From contig CALCXF010000018.1 in assembly GCA_937907685.1 (NCBI GenBank), positions 22,171 to 86,170 on the forward strand: 64,000 nucleotides of DNA. The letters are read 5' to 3'. Positions within the stretch are counted from its first letter, which is position 1. Every line of letters starts with the position of its first letter. Shown piece after piece: positions 39,235-51,055 of the stretch. This stretch comes from an uncultured Nostocoides sp. Lineage in GTDB: Bacteria; Actinomycetota; Actinomycetes; Actinomycetales; Dermatophilaceae. The notes under the pieces are model-generated. The model worked only from the letters and a program-made list of their open reading frames with translations, was not told the DNA's origin and made no database searches. The position numbers and the translations under genes are program-made.

Positions 39235-42018
39235 GTGGCCTCCCGCGAAGACGTCGGCCCCATCCTCAACGGCATCCCGACGCACCTGCCGGACATCGAC
39301 CCGGCCGAGACCGAGGAGTGGCTCGACAGCCTCGATGCGGTCATCGACGGACCGGGTCGGATGCGGGCGCGCTACCTCATGCTCCGCATGCTGGAGCGCG
39401 CGAGGGCGATGCAGGTGGGTGTCCCGTCGCTGACGACCACGGACTACGTCAACACCATCAGCCCGGAGCAGGAGCCGTGGTTCCCCGGTGACGAGGAGGT
39501 CGAGCGCCGCTTCCGCGCCTACCTGCGCTGGAACGCGGCGATGATCGTCCACCGCGCGCAGCGCCCGGGCATCGGTGTCGGGGGCCACATCTCGACGTAC
39601 GCCTCGGCGGCGACGCTCTACGAGGTGGGCTTCAACCACTTCTTCCGCGGCAAGGACCACCCCGGCGGCGGTGACCAGGTCTTCTTCCAGGGGCACGCCT
39701 CCCCCGGCATGTACGCCCGCGCGTACCTCGAGGGGCGGCTCTCCGAAGACCGGCTCGACGGCTTCCGCCAGGAGAAGTCACACGTGGTCGACGGGTCGCC
39801 CCTCGCGATCCCGTCCTACCCCCACCCGCGGCTGATGTCGGACTTCTGGGAGTTCCCCACCGTGTCCATGGGCCTCGGCCCGATGAACGCGATCTACCAG
39901 GCGCAGTTCAACAAGTACCTGCACAACCGGGGACTCAAGGACACCAGCGAGCAGCACGTGTGGGCCTACCTCGGCGACGGGGAGATGGACGAGCCAGAGT
40001 CGCGGGGCCTGCTCCAGCTCGCGGCCCAGGAGGAGCTCGACAACCTCACCTTCGTCATCAACTGCAACCTCCAGCGACTCGACGGACCGGTCCGCGGCAA
40101 CGGCAAGATCATCCAGGAGCTCGAGGCCTTCTTCCGCGGCGCCGGCTGGAACGTCATCAAGGTGGTCTGGGGCCGCGGGTGGGACCCGCTGCTGGCGTCC
40201 GATGGTGACGGCGCCCTCGTCCACCTCATGAACTCCACCTCGGACGGCGACTACCAGACCTTTCGTGCCAACGACGGAAAGCACGTGCGGGAGAACTTCT
40301 TCGATCGTGACCCGCGCACGCGGAAGATGGTCGCCGACTGGTCCGACGACGACATCTGGTGGAAGCTCAAGCGCGGCGGCCACGACTACCGCAAGGTGTA
40401 CGCGGCATACAAGGCAGCCGTGGACCACACCGGCCAGCCGACCGTCATCCTCGCGAAGACCATCAAGGGCTACGGGCTCGGCCAGTCCTTCGCCGGCCGC
40501 AACGCAACCCACCAGATGAAGAAGTTCACCCTCGACGACCTCAAGGCGTTCCGGGACTCGCTCCAGATCCCCATCAGCGACGAGCAGCTCGAGCAGGACC
40601 CGTACAACGCTCCGTACTACCACCCGGGCGCCAGGGACGAGGTCATCGAGTACGCCCTGGAGCGCCGGGCGAAGCTCGGTGGCGGCGTCCCGGAGCGCCG
40701 GGTGCGTGCCGTCCCGGTGCACCTGCCGGATGACTCCGCGTACGTCCAGGTCAAGAAGGGCTCCGGCAAGCAGCAGGTCGCGACGACGATGGCCTTCGTC
40801 CGGCTGCTGAAGGACCTCATGCGGGACAAGGAGTTCGGCCAGCGGATCGTGCCGATCATCCCGGACGAGGCGCGCACGTTCGGCATGGACAGCTTCTTCT
40901 CGACGATCAAGATCTACAACCCTCACGGCCAGAACTACACCCCGGTCGACGCCGAGCTCATGCTCGCCTACCGTGAGGCCAAGGACGGGCAGATCCTCCA
41001 CCTCGGCATCAACGAGGCCGGCTCGGTCGCCGCCTTCACCGCTGTGGGGACGAGCTATGCCACGCACGCGCAGCCGATGATCCCCATCTACGTCTTCTAC
41101 TCCATGTTCGGGTTCCAGCGCACGGGCGACTCGATCTGGGCTGCCGCCGACCAGATGACGCGCGGGTTCCTCATCGGGGCCACCGCCGGCCGGACGACGC
41201 TCACCGGAGAGGGGCTGCAGCACGCCGACGGCCACTCGCCGCTGCTGGCGTCCTCCAATCCCGCTGTCGTGCACTATGACCCCGCGTTCGCGTACGAGAT
41301 CGCGCACATCGTCCAGGACGGCCTGCACCGCATGTACGGCACCGACGACTCGCTCACCGACGACCAGCGCAACGTCATCTACTACCTCACCGTCTACAAC
41401 GAGCCGATGGTCCAGCCGGCCGAGCCGGAAGGACTGGACCGAGAGGGTCTCCTTCGAGGCATGTACCTCTACTCGGAGGGCTCGACGGACGGCCTGCCGG
41501 AAGGAGCACCTCGTGTCCAGCTCCTCGCATCCGGAGTAGGGATGCCGTGGGCGCTCGAGGCTCAGGATCTGCTCCGCAACGACTGGAACATCGTCGCCGA
41601 CGTGTGGTCGGTCACCTCGTGGAACGAGCTGCGTCGCGACGGGCTCCGGTGCGAGCAGGCCGCCTTCCTCGACCCGGAGGCCGAGGCCCCCGTTCCGTGG
41701 GTGACCCAGAAGCTCGCGGACCGTGAAGGCCCGGTGGTCGCCGTCTCGGACTACATGCGAGCCGTGCAGGACCAGATCCGCCAGTGGGTGCCTGCAGACT
41801 TCGCCTCCCTCGGGGCGGACGGGTTCGGGTTCTCGGACACCCGCCCTGCTGCCCGTCGCTACTTCCACATCGACGGTCCCTCCATGGCGGTGCGGGCGCT
41901 GCAGTCGCTCGCCCGGCGCGGCGAGGTCCCGGGGACCGTGCCCGTGGAGGCGGCGCGCCGCTACCGGCTCTCCGACGTCACGGCGGGCGCTTCTGGCAAC
42001 GAGGGAGGCGACAGCTGA
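39235..42018 (+). CDS. aceE: Pyruvate dehydrogenase (acetyl-transferring), homodimeric E1
   Basis: [24 protein letters not shown]...[23 protein letters not shown]...[53 protein letters not shown]. Confidence 0.97.
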   Translation: MASREDVGPILNGIPTHLPDIDPAETEEWLDSLDAVIDGPGRMRARYLMLRMLERARAMQVGVPSLTTTDYVNTISPEQEPWFPGDEEVERRFRAYLRWNAAMIVHRAQRPGIGVGGHISTYASAATLYEVGFNHFFRGKDHPGGGDQVFFQGHASPGMYARAYLEGRLSEDRLDGFRQEKSHVVDGSPLAIPSYPHPRLMSDFWEFPTVSMGLGPMNAIYQAQFNKYLHNRGLKDTSEQHVWAYLGDGEMDEPESRGLLQLAAQEELDNLTFVINCNLQRLDGPVRGNGKIIQELEAFFRGAGWNVIKVVWGRGWDPLLASDGDGALVHLMNSTSDGDYQTFRANDGKHVRENFFDRDPRTRKMVADWSDDDIWWKLKRGGHDYRKVYAAYKAAVDHTGQPTVILAKTIKGYGLGQSFAGRNATHQMKKFTLDDLKAFRDSLQIPISDEQLEQDPYNAPYYHPGARDEVIEYALERRAKLGGGVPERRVRAVPVHLPDDSAYVQVKKGSGKQQVATTMAFVRLLKDLMRDKEFGQRIVPIIPDEARTFGMDSFFSTIKIYNPHGQNYTPVDAELMLAYREAKDGQILHLGINEAGSVAAFTAVGTSYATHAQPMIPIYVFYSMFGFQRTGDSIWAAADQMTRGFLIGATAGRTTLTGEGLQHADGHSPLLASSNPAVVHYDPAFAYEIAHIVQDGLHRMYGTDDSLTDDQRNVIYYLTVYNEPMVQPAEPEGLDREGLLRGMYLYSEGSTDGLPEGAPRVQLLASGVGMPWALEAQDLLRNDWNIVADVWSVTSWNELRRDGLRCEQAAFLDPEAEAPVPWVTQKLADREGPVVAVSDYMRAVQDQIRQWVPADFASLGADGFGFSDTRPAARRYFHIDGPSMAVRALQSLARRGEVPGTVPVEAARRYRLSDVTAGASGNEGGDS

Positions 42019-42135
42019 TCCCCTGTGCCGCGCGATGTTCCAGCATCGACGATCGGGCGCGAGTAGCCTGAGGCCTCGTCCGCCGGGTGCTCGCCGGGCG
42101 GTGAGCATGCCTTCGCACCACCACAGGGAGACTCC

Positions 42136-43737
42136 GTGCGTCGAAGCCTTTCGGCCGCGCTGATCGCAGTGTTCGCCAGTGCCCTGGCCGGTCCCGCTGT
42201 CGGCTCGGCGCGGCCGGTCGTCGCCGCGCCGGCCTCCACCGCGGCCAGCGCTGGGTCGGCATCCCTTCCGGACCCCTTCGCCCATCGAGACGAGGGCAGG
42301 GTCCTGGACCCCACCCGCGACGTGGAGCGGGTCAAGCGCAACCAACGTGCCGCAGGGGCGTTGGAGCCCCTCGAGGGCGACACGACCGCTGATGCAAGCG
42401 CGGCGATCACCGGCTTCCTCACCACGCCGAACTTCGCCCCGCCGAAGCTCGCCATCCCCTACCGGCCATACGATGACAGACCCATCGTGGCGAAGCCGAC
42501 GTCGTCGACCTCCGCAGGCACGGTGCAGTCCACGAGCGGGACGTCCTACACCCACCCGGTGCGCTATGCGCAGGCCTCGTTCCTGTACTCGAACTCGTAC
42601 CGGATCACCAGGGACCCGGTCTACCTGACCGCTGCCCAGAACGCAGCGCAGAGGCTCGTCGACATCAAGGTGGTGGTCGGTGACGCGTGGTTCTACCCCT
42701 ATGACTTCGACTTCGCGGTGCACGGTGACACGACCGAGACACTCAAGGCGCCCTGGTACTCCGCGATGGCCCAGGGGTACGCGCTGACCGCCTTCGTCCG
42801 GCTGTACGAGCACACCGGCGAGGCGCGGTGGAAGACGGCCGCGGACGCCACGTTCCAAGCCCTCCGGCAAGGGCCACAAGCGGGACTGCCGTGGGTGAGC
42901 TGGGTGGACTCGGACAGCAACCTCTGGCTGGAGGAGTATCCGCGACCGCAGGTCACCAACAGCGAGAAGGTCCTCAACGGCCACGGTTTCGCGGCATACG
43001 GCCTGTACGACTACTGGAACCTCACCGGCGACCCGGAGGCACTCCGCCTGCTGAACGGTGGCTCCGCCACCATGGAGCGGCTGATCCTCTCGGGATTCCG
43101 TGTCCCCAACTACGCGAGCTACTACTCCCTGCGCCACAAGGTGCGGTCGATCACCTACCACCAAGTGCACATCGACGAGTTCGTCAAGCTGTACCAGCTG
43201 ACCCGGCGACCGCGATTCGCCACTGCCGCCAACGCCTATCGGACCGACTTCCCGTCCCGGTACAGCGCGGTTCAGACGGTGCAGCTGACACCCCGGGCGA
43301 CGAGGGCCTACCAGCTGGACGCGAACAAGAACATCGTGCGCAGCCGGGCGGTCTCGTTCTCCCGGACCACCTCGGCCCCCGGCAACGTCCGTCTCCGCCT
43401 GTCGACGGGGCAGATCATGCTGCGGATCTCCTCGGGGCCGTACACGGACTGGTGGTTCCCCGAGCAATACAACGCGGCGTGGATGCTCGGACCCCGAGAC
43501 GTGCAGCGCCACGTGCCGCGTGCCCTCACCGTCACACTGCTGCCAGCCACGTACACCGCGTACCGCTATGACTCGGCCGGTCGACGATCGGGAGCCAAGG
43601 TGGTCACCATCTCGACGGCCACGACGGTGTCGACGGCCTCGACCGCGACCATCGACGGACGAGGCGCGATGTGGATCTCCAGCGGCACCTTCGCCGGACA
43701 CTGGGTCCCCTTCACCTCGACGATGATCAACCGCTGA
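42136..43737 (+). CDS. Secreted D-glucuronyl C5-epimerase-like protein with two C-terminal repeats
   Basis: Signal peptide; THPVRYAQASFLYSNSYRITRDPVYL...WFYPYDFDFAVHG...APWYSAMAQGYALTAFVRLYEHTGEARW...LWLEEYPRP...VLNGHGFAAYGLYDYWNLTGD. Confidence 0.8.
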   Translation: MRRSLSAALIAVFASALAGPAVGSARPVVAAPASTAASAGSASLPDPFAHRDEGRVLDPTRDVERVKRNQRAAGALEPLEGDTTADASAAITGFLTTPNFAPPKLAIPYRPYDDRPIVAKPTSSTSAGTVQSTSGTSYTHPVRYAQASFLYSNSYRITRDPVYLTAAQNAAQRLVDIKVVVGDAWFYPYDFDFAVHGDTTETLKAPWYSAMAQGYALTAFVRLYEHTGEARWKTAADATFQALRQGPQAGLPWVSWVDSDSNLWLEEYPRPQVTNSEKVLNGHGFAAYGLYDYWNLTGDPEALRLLNGGSATMERLILSGFRVPNYASYYSLRHKVRSITYHQVHIDEFVKLYQLTRRPRFATAANAYRTDFPSRYSAVQTVQLTPRATRAYQLDANKNIVRSRAVSFSRTTSAPGNVRLRLSTGQIMLRISSGPYTDWWFPEQYNAAWMLGPRDVQRHVPRALTVTLLPATYTAYRYDSAGRRSGAKVVTISTATTVSTASTATIDGRGAMWISSGTFAGHWVPFTSTMINR

Positions 43738-43866
43738 GAGCCACACCGGGATCCTCGACCGGAGGCTACGAGTCGCTCGGCGGCGCGCCTGTCCCGCCGC
43801 GCGAGGGCCGCGAACCTCTGTTACGTTTCGCGCGGTCACTTCGACGACAACCCTGGGGGAACCTCC

Positions 43867-45747
43867 GTGCACCGAACCCTGCGCCCTGCCGCCACCGCGG
43901 CGGCCACTCTCCTGATAGGGAGTGCGCTGCTGGCATCCCCCGCGACTGCATCTGAGACCGGCCTGTCCGGCGTCGTCATCGACGACCTCGGCACGCCGGT
44001 GTCGACGTGCGTGCAGGTCTACGACACCGAGGGCGGTTGGGTCGACAGCGCCTGCACCGACGACACCGGAGCCTGGTCCCTGCCGGGCTTGTCGGACGGG
44101 AGCTACAAGGTGTTCGTCCAAGGTGTCGAGTACTCGGCCGGGGAGTGGTTCGAGGATGCCGTCGATTTCGACACCGCCACCGCGGTCACCCTGCCGGCTG
44201 CTCTGTCGACCACCGTGTCGATCCTGGGCCGGTTGGAGGGCACCTTGACCGGGTCGCAGGGTATGGCCGTCCCTTCGGTCTCCGTCAGCGTGACGAGCAC
44301 GTCGGGCGCAGAGGTCGCCCACACCAACACGGACTTCCAAGGCTCGTGGTCGGTCGTCGTGGAGCCGGGCGAGTACAAGGTGCACTTCAGCGACTACGGC
44401 GTCGACCAGTGGGCATTCGGCGTGGATGACGAGGACGCGGCAGACACCCTCACCGTCGCCCGAGCTCAGACGACGCGCGCCGACGACACCTTGCTGCCCG
44501 TGCCAGCGGTGAGGGGCACGGTCACCGATGACGCCGGAAGGCCACTCGAGAATGTCTGCGCCTCCCTCGTCAACCCGGAGTCGTTCAGCGAGTACGACGC
44601 CTTCGGGTATGCCTGCACGGATTCCGAGGGGCGCTACCGGCTCGTTCCCTACGACGAGAGCGCCACATCCGCAACGGTGTGGTTCCGCGATGCGAATGAT
44701 GTGCCGACGTACGCCGCCGAGTTCGCTGGCGGCAGCTACGATCCCGCACTTGCGGACCGCATCGACCTGTCTGCTGGTGACGTCGTGGTCGACTCCACCC
44801 TGTCGGTGGGAGGGGTGATCACCGGCAAGGCCGTGACAGAGCGCCGGCCAAACGGGCTCGCCGACGTCTGTCCCGACGCGTACGCCGGGCACTCGGGAAG
44901 CCGCATCGCCGGTATGGGAATCGTGTGCTCGGGCGCGGACGGCGTCTACCACCTCACCGCCCTCCCACCGGGCGAGGTCGCCGTGCTCCTCGAGCCGTCG
45001 TGGCGCAGCGGTGCCTCCCCGGAGTGGTATCACGACGCGGACAGCCAGGCCACGGCGACGCTGGCCACGTCCGCCCTCGGGGCCAGAACGGCGCTGAAGC
45101 CCAACAAGTTCGTGCCGGGCGGTGTCGTGTCCGGCACCATCACCGATGCGCTGGGCCGGCCGGTCGAGGGGGCCTGGGTCTACCTCGAGGGTCGCTACCC
45201 CGGGCGTAGTGGTGCCGGTGAGGGACAGTTCGTCGCGCAGACCGATGCGGCTGGTCGCTACCACCTCGTGGCACCGGCCGGCAGCTACACACCCCTCGTC
45301 GCCCCCACCTTCGAGTCCGGTCTGGCGCCGGAGTGGTCGGGCGACGCGGTGACGCGGGCCACCGCTCTCCCAGTGCTGGTGCGGGACTACCGCACGAGCA
45401 CCTTCGACGCATCGCTCGTTCCTGCCTCGAAGATCACCGGCCGAGTCGCCATGGCGGATGGTTCTGCACCGCCGCTCGACATCTACGTCGCAGGCCTCGT
45501 CTTCACGTCGACCGGCGACTACATCGGAGACATCGATGCCTGGGAGTCCTCGGGGTTCCGCTTCTTCGGGGGCAACCTGCCCGCCGGGACATTCCGTATT
45601 CAGGCAAGCGTGTGGAACCCAGCCACTGAGGAGTCGACGATCGTCTGGTTCGACGGTGCGGCGACAGAGGAGGGCGCCACCCTCGTCCCGGTCGACGTCG
45701 GCGGATCCACGGAGATCACGTTCCACCTCCCTGAGGGTTATTCGTGA
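43867..45747 (+). CDS. Secreted protein with multiple carboxypeptidase-regulatory-like (Ig-fold) repeats
   Basis: Signal peptide MHRTLRPAATAAATLLIGSALLASPATA; repeated GxVxDxxGxPVxxxxVxVY...TDxxGxYxLxxLPxGxY units. Confidence 0.8.
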   Translation: MHRTLRPAATAAATLLIGSALLASPATASETGLSGVVIDDLGTPVSTCVQVYDTEGGWVDSACTDDTGAWSLPGLSDGSYKVFVQGVEYSAGEWFEDAVDFDTATAVTLPAALSTTVSILGRLEGTLTGSQGMAVPSVSVSVTSTSGAEVAHTNTDFQGSWSVVVEPGEYKVHFSDYGVDQWAFGVDDEDAADTLTVARAQTTRADDTLLPVPAVRGTVTDDAGRPLENVCASLVNPESFSEYDAFGYACTDSEGRYRLVPYDESATSATVWFRDANDVPTYAAEFAGGSYDPALADRIDLSAGDVVVDSTLSVGGVITGKAVTERRPNGLADVCPDAYAGHSGSRIAGMGIVCSGADGVYHLTALPPGEVAVLLEPSWRSGASPEWYHDADSQATATLATSALGARTALKPNKFVPGGVVSGTITDALGRPVEGAWVYLEGRYPGRSGAGEGQFVAQTDAAGRYHLVAPAGSYTPLVAPTFESGLAPEWSGDAVTRATALPVLVRDYRTSTFDASLVPASKITGRVAMADGSAPPLDIYVAGLVFTSTGDYIGDIDAWESSGFRFFGGNLPAGTFRIQASVWNPATEESTIVWFDGAATEEGATLVPVDVGGSTEITFHLPEGYS

Positions 45748-47262
<1,515 letters not shown>

Positions 47263-47301
47263 CCGTCGGCGACCCACGCTCGCTTGTGCGGGGCATACAA
47301 A

Positions 47302-47307
47302 TACACT
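47302..47307 (+). promoter_or_regulatory. Candidate -10 (TACACT) for leaderless fasR
   Basis: TACACT-N6-ATG. Confidence 0.45.
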
Positions 47308-47313
47308 CCGCGT

Positions 47314-48501
47314 ATGCCGTCCGCCCGCCCGGTCCCGTCGGCCGCCACCCGCAGCCGGGTCGCCCGTGCGGCAGGGGACCTCGGGGCGGCGGCGGTGCAG
47401 CAGATGGAGACCGATCACGAGTGGTTCCGGGCACTCTCGGCCGAGAACCGGTCGTGGGTCGGGCTCGTCGCCCAGGCGGGGATCTCCTCGTTCCTCGAGT
47501 GGTTCGGCGGGGACCAGCAGCGAGCGGCTGTCACGGCCGACGTCTTCGGCACGGCCCCACGGGAGCTGACGCGCTCCATCTCGCTCGCCCAGACCCTCGA
47601 CCTCATCCGCACGGTCATCGCCGTGGTGGAGCGGGAGATCGCCGGGCTGGCCGCTCCGGGGGAGGGCGACCTCGCGCGAGAGGCGGTCCTGAGGTACAGC
47701 CGGGAGGTCGCCTTCTCGGCCGCCGAGGTCTACGCGCAGGCGGCGGAGGCCCGCGGCGCATGGGACGCCCGGCTGGAGTCCCTCGTGGTCGACGCCGTCA
47801 TCCGAGGGGAGGCGGACGAGTCCATGCAGTCGCGAGCCGCTGCGCTCGGCTGGGGATCGGTGACACGAGTGGCCGTCGTCGTCGGCTCCACCCCACCAGG
47901 GGCCACCGCCGCGGTCCTCACCGACCTCCATCGCGCTGCACGGCGCACCGGTGTCGAGCTGCTCGTGGCGATCCACGGCCCGCGGATCATCTGCATCGGT
48001 GGAGGCGTGGGGGATCCGATGGCCCTGGCGATGGACCTCGACCCCCTCCTGGGCGACGGGCCCCTGGTCGTCGGACCCACGGTCCCGCACCTCTTCGCGG
48101 CAGGGCGCAGCGCCCGCGCGGCCATCTCCGGGCACAGCGCAGCACCCGCCTGGCCGGCCGCCCCACGGCCGGTTCACGCGGACGACCTCCTCGGGGAGCG
48201 GGCCCTGCTCGGCGACCTTCCGGCTCGAGGCGCTCTGGTCGCCCGGATCGTGCGGCCACTCCTCGAAAGTCCCGGTGGGAGCCTCTTCGCCACGGCCGCC
48301 GCGTACCTCGACGGCGACCTCGGCGTGGAGGGCACGGCCCGTGCCCTCATCGTGCACCCCAACACGGTGCGCTACCGCCTGGCCGGCATCACGAAGGCCA
48401 TCGGCTACCACCTCGGCGACGCCCACGACGCGCAGACGGTGCGCACCGCCCTCGCCCTCCACCGGCTGGGTCCGCAGGCGCGAGCCACACCCCGGTCCTG
48501 A
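47314..48501 (+). CDS. fasR: PucR-type transcriptional regulator FasR-like
   Basis: SWVGLVAQAGISSFLEWF...C-terminal PucR HTH AAAYLDGDLGVEGTARALIVHPNTVRYRLAGITKAIGYHLGDAHDAQTVRTALALHRL; immediately upstream of fabD. Confidence 0.85.
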   Translation: MPSARPVPSAATRSRVARAAGDLGAAAVQQMETDHEWFRALSAENRSWVGLVAQAGISSFLEWFGGDQQRAAVTADVFGTAPRELTRSISLAQTLDLIRTVIAVVEREIAGLAAPGEGDLAREAVLRYSREVAFSAAEVYAQAAEARGAWDARLESLVVDAVIRGEADESMQSRAAALGWGSVTRVAVVVGSTPPGATAAVLTDLHRAARRTGVELLVAIHGPRIICIGGGVGDPMALAMDLDPLLGDGPLVVGPTVPHLFAAGRSARAAISGHSAAPAWPAAPRPVHADDLLGERALLGDLPARGALVARIVRPLLESPGGSLFATAAAYLDGDLGVEGTARALIVHPNTVRYRLAGITKAIGYHLGDAHDAQTVRTALALHRLGPQARATPRS

Positions 48502-48553
48502 CGTCGCGCTCGCCTTGGAGGAATCCGCCAAAACGGGCCCCTGAGGTTCGTCC

Positions 48554-48580
48554 GCACCGATCACGAATCGGTCACGGTGC
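48554..48580. promoter_or_regulatory. Nested inverted repeats upstream of fabD (candidate regulator site)
   Basis: GCACCG..CGGTGC outer arms and ACCGAT-CACGA-ATCGGT inner palindrome in GCACCGATCACGAATCGGTCACGGTGC. Confidence 0.45.
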
Positions 48581-48598
48581 TCGGGCGAGGCTGGAGGG

Positions 48599-49537
48599 GT
48601 GATCGTTGTCGTCTGCCCGGGTCAGGGCTCGCAGACCCCCGGCTTCCTCAGCTCGTGGCTCGAGCTGCCCGGACTGCGTGACCGGCTGACGGCCCTGTCC
48701 GAGGCGGCCGAGGTCGACCTCGTGGCGCACGGCACCACCTCCGACGAGGACACCATCAAGGACACCGCCGTGGCCCAGCCACTGCTCGTGGGGGCCGGCC
48801 TCCTCGCGTTGCGCGCGTTGTCCGGCTCGAACGACGGACCGTATGCCGTCGCGCCGCCGAGTACCGGTGCGCTTGCCGGCCACTCCGTGGGCGAGGTCAC
48901 CGCAGCAGCGGGGGCCGGAGTGCTGCGGGAGACGGACGCCATGCGCTTCGTCGCCCTGCGCGGACGCGCCATGGCCGAGGCCAGCGCCGCCGCGCCGACC
49001 GGCATGAGCGCGGTGCTCGGCGGTGACCCCGATGACGTGCTCGCGACGATCGACCGCCACGGGCTGACGCCCGCCAACGTCAACGGCGCCGGCCAGGTCG
49101 TGGCAGCCGGCGCACTCGACGCACTCGACGCGCTCGCCGCCGACCCGCCGGCTCGTGCGCGGGTGATCCCGCTCAAGGTGGCGGGGGCGTTCCACACCTC
49201 CTACATGCGGTCGGCCGTGGCGGCTCTCGGGGAGTGGACCGACCATGACGTCTCCGACCCGGGCGTCACGCTCATCTCGAACCGCGACGGTGCGGTGGTG
49301 TCCAGCGGCCGAGAGGTCCTCGAGCGCCTGGTGGCCCAGGTGTCGAACCCCGTGCGGTGGGACCTCTGCATGGAGCGCTTCGCCGACCTCGGGGCGACTG
49401 CGGTCATCGAGCTGCCCCCGGCCGGCACCCTCGTTGGGCTGGCCAAGCGCGCCCTCAAGGACGTCGAGCTGCTGGCCCTCCGCACGCCGGGCGACCTCGA
49501 CGCTGCCCGGACCCTCATCAAGGAGCACCCCGCATGA
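48599..49537 (+). CDS. fabD: Malonyl-CoA:ACP S-malonyltransferase
   Basis: VVVCPGQGSQTPGFLSSWL...LAGHSVGEVTAAAGAGVL; GTG start. Confidence 0.93.
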   Translation: MIVVVCPGQGSQTPGFLSSWLELPGLRDRLTALSEAAEVDLVAHGTTSDEDTIKDTAVAQPLLVGAGLLALRALSGSNDGPYAVAPPSTGALAGHSVGEVTAAAGAGVLRETDAMRFVALRGRAMAEASAAAPTGMSAVLGGDPDDVLATIDRHGLTPANVNGAGQVVAAGALDALDALAADPPARARVIPLKVAGAFHTSYMRSAVAALGEWTDHDVSDPGVTLISNRDGAVVSSGREVLERLVAQVSNPVRWDLCMERFADLGATAVIELPPAGTLVGLAKRALKDVELLALRTPGDLDAARTLIKEHPA

Positions 49538-50553
49538 CCGTCACCTCGAAGGGCTTCGCATCCGCCCTGCGGTCCGCGACCCCGTGGCAGCATGCCCGGA
49601 TCAGCGGGATCGGCGGCTACCGCCCGCGTCGAGTGGTGCCCAACTCCGAGATCGTCGAGCGCATCGACTCCTCGGACGAGTGGATCCGCGAGCGCTCCGG
49701 CATCATCGAGCGCCGATGGGCCGGTGACGGCGAGTCGGTCATCGACATGTCGGTGTTCGCCGCCGAGCCCGCCCTCGAGATGGCGGGCGTCAAGGGCTCG
49801 GAGCTCGACGCCATCCTCGTCGCCACGGTGAGCTGGCCCTACCAGACGCCGGCCGCCGCTCCGCTCGTCGCCGAGCGCTTCGGCTCCACCGCGATGGCTG
49901 TGGACATCTCCGCCGCCTGCGCCGGCTACTGCCACGGCATCACCATGGCCAACGACATGGTCCGCGGAGGCTCGGCCGAGAACGTCCTCGTCGTCGGCGT
50001 CGAGAGGCTGTCCGACTTCACCAGCCGCGACGACCGGGGCACGGCCTTCATCTTCGGGGACGGCGCCGGGGCCGCGGTCGTGAGCCGCTCCGAGACCCCG
50101 GGGATCGGGCCGACGATCTGGGGCTCCGACGGCGAGAAGTGGGAGGCCATCTCCCAGACCGAGAGCTGGATCGACGTCCACGAGCAGAAGCTCGACTGGC
50201 CCCACATCGGCATGCAGGGGCAGACGGTCTTTCGGTGGGCCGTCTGGGGCATGGCGCCCGTGGCCCAGCGTGCCCTCGATGCCGCCGGCGTCACCGTCGA
50301 CCAGCTCGACGCGTTCGTCCCACACCAGGCCAATGTCCGCATCGTCGACGCGATGGCCAAGCAGCTGGGGCTTCCCGACGACGTCGCGGTCGCTCGGGAC
50401 ATCGCCTACACCGGCAACACGTCGGCGGCCTCGGTGCCGTTGGCCATGGAGCGGATGGTTCGCCAGGGAGAGATCCCCCGGGGCGGCCTCGCGCTGCAGA
50501 TCGGCTTCGGGGCGGGCCTGTCGTATGCCGCGCAGGTCGTCACCATCCCCTGA
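49534..50553 (+). CDS. fabH: Beta-ketoacyl-ACP synthase III
   Basis: RISGIGGYRPRRVVPNSEIVERIDSSDEWIRERSGI...VDISAACAGYCHGI...VPHQANVRI...YTGNTSAASVPLAM. Confidence 0.95.
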   Translation: MTVTSKGFASALRSATPWQHARISGIGGYRPRRVVPNSEIVERIDSSDEWIRERSGIIERRWAGDGESVIDMSVFAAEPALEMAGVKGSELDAILVATVSWPYQTPAAAPLVAERFGSTAMAVDISAACAGYCHGITMANDMVRGGSAENVLVVGVERLSDFTSRDDRGTAFIFGDGAGAAVVSRSETPGIGPTIWGSDGEKWEAISQTESWIDVHEQKLDWPHIGMQGQTVFRWAVWGMAPVAQRALDAAGVTVDQLDAFVPHQANVRIVDAMAKQLGLPDDVAVARDIAYTGNTSAASVPLAMERMVRQGEIPRGGLALQIGFGAGLSYAAQVVTIP

Positions 50554-50630
50554 CCGCAGACTCCCGTGGGCCCACGGGTCACCCGGGCCAGCAGCAGCAC
50601 ACCCGAGAAGAGATCGAAGGAGCAGAGCAC

Positions 50631-50879
50631 ATGGCACAGAGTGAGCAGGAGATCCTCGCCGGACTGGCCGAGATCGTCAACGAGGAGACCGGACTGGAGC
50701 CCTCCGAGGTGCAGTCCGACAAGTCCTTCACCGACGACCTCGACATCGACTCGCTGTCGATGATGACGATCGTCGTCAACGCCGAGGAGAAGTTCGGCGT
50801 GCGCATCCCCGACGACGAGGTCAAGAACCTCAGCACCGTCGGTGACGCCGTGGGCTTCATCGCCAAGAACCAGGCCTGA
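50631..50879 (+). CDS. acpP: Acyl carrier protein
   Basis: FTDDLDIDSLSMMTIVVNAEEKFGVRIPDDEVKNLSTVGDAV (DSL phosphopantetheine site). Confidence 0.95.
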   Translation: MAQSEQEILAGLAEIVNEETGLEPSEVQSDKSFTDDLDIDSLSMMTIVVNAEEKFGVRIPDDEVKNLSTVGDAVGFIAKNQA

Positions 50880-51055
50880 CCCACCGCTGTCCCCGACCCC
50901 ACGCCTCCCCGACGTCGTCTGTGAGGATGCCGCCGACACGCCGCATCCGGACACCGCGACCAGCGATCTGACAGACGAGGTCGGGGAGGAGGGGGGCAGA
51001 CTGGGCACACGGCATACCACCCCCCTTCCCGTCCGACCCACAAGGAGCAGGAGCC

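Noticed and set aside
39778-45726. 1982-aa minus-strand ORF spanning aceE, the epimerase-like gene and the repeat protein
   Set aside because: Antisense shadow of three well-supported + strand genes in high-GC DNA; translation is Arg/Val/Gly/Asp-rich with no recognisable domain
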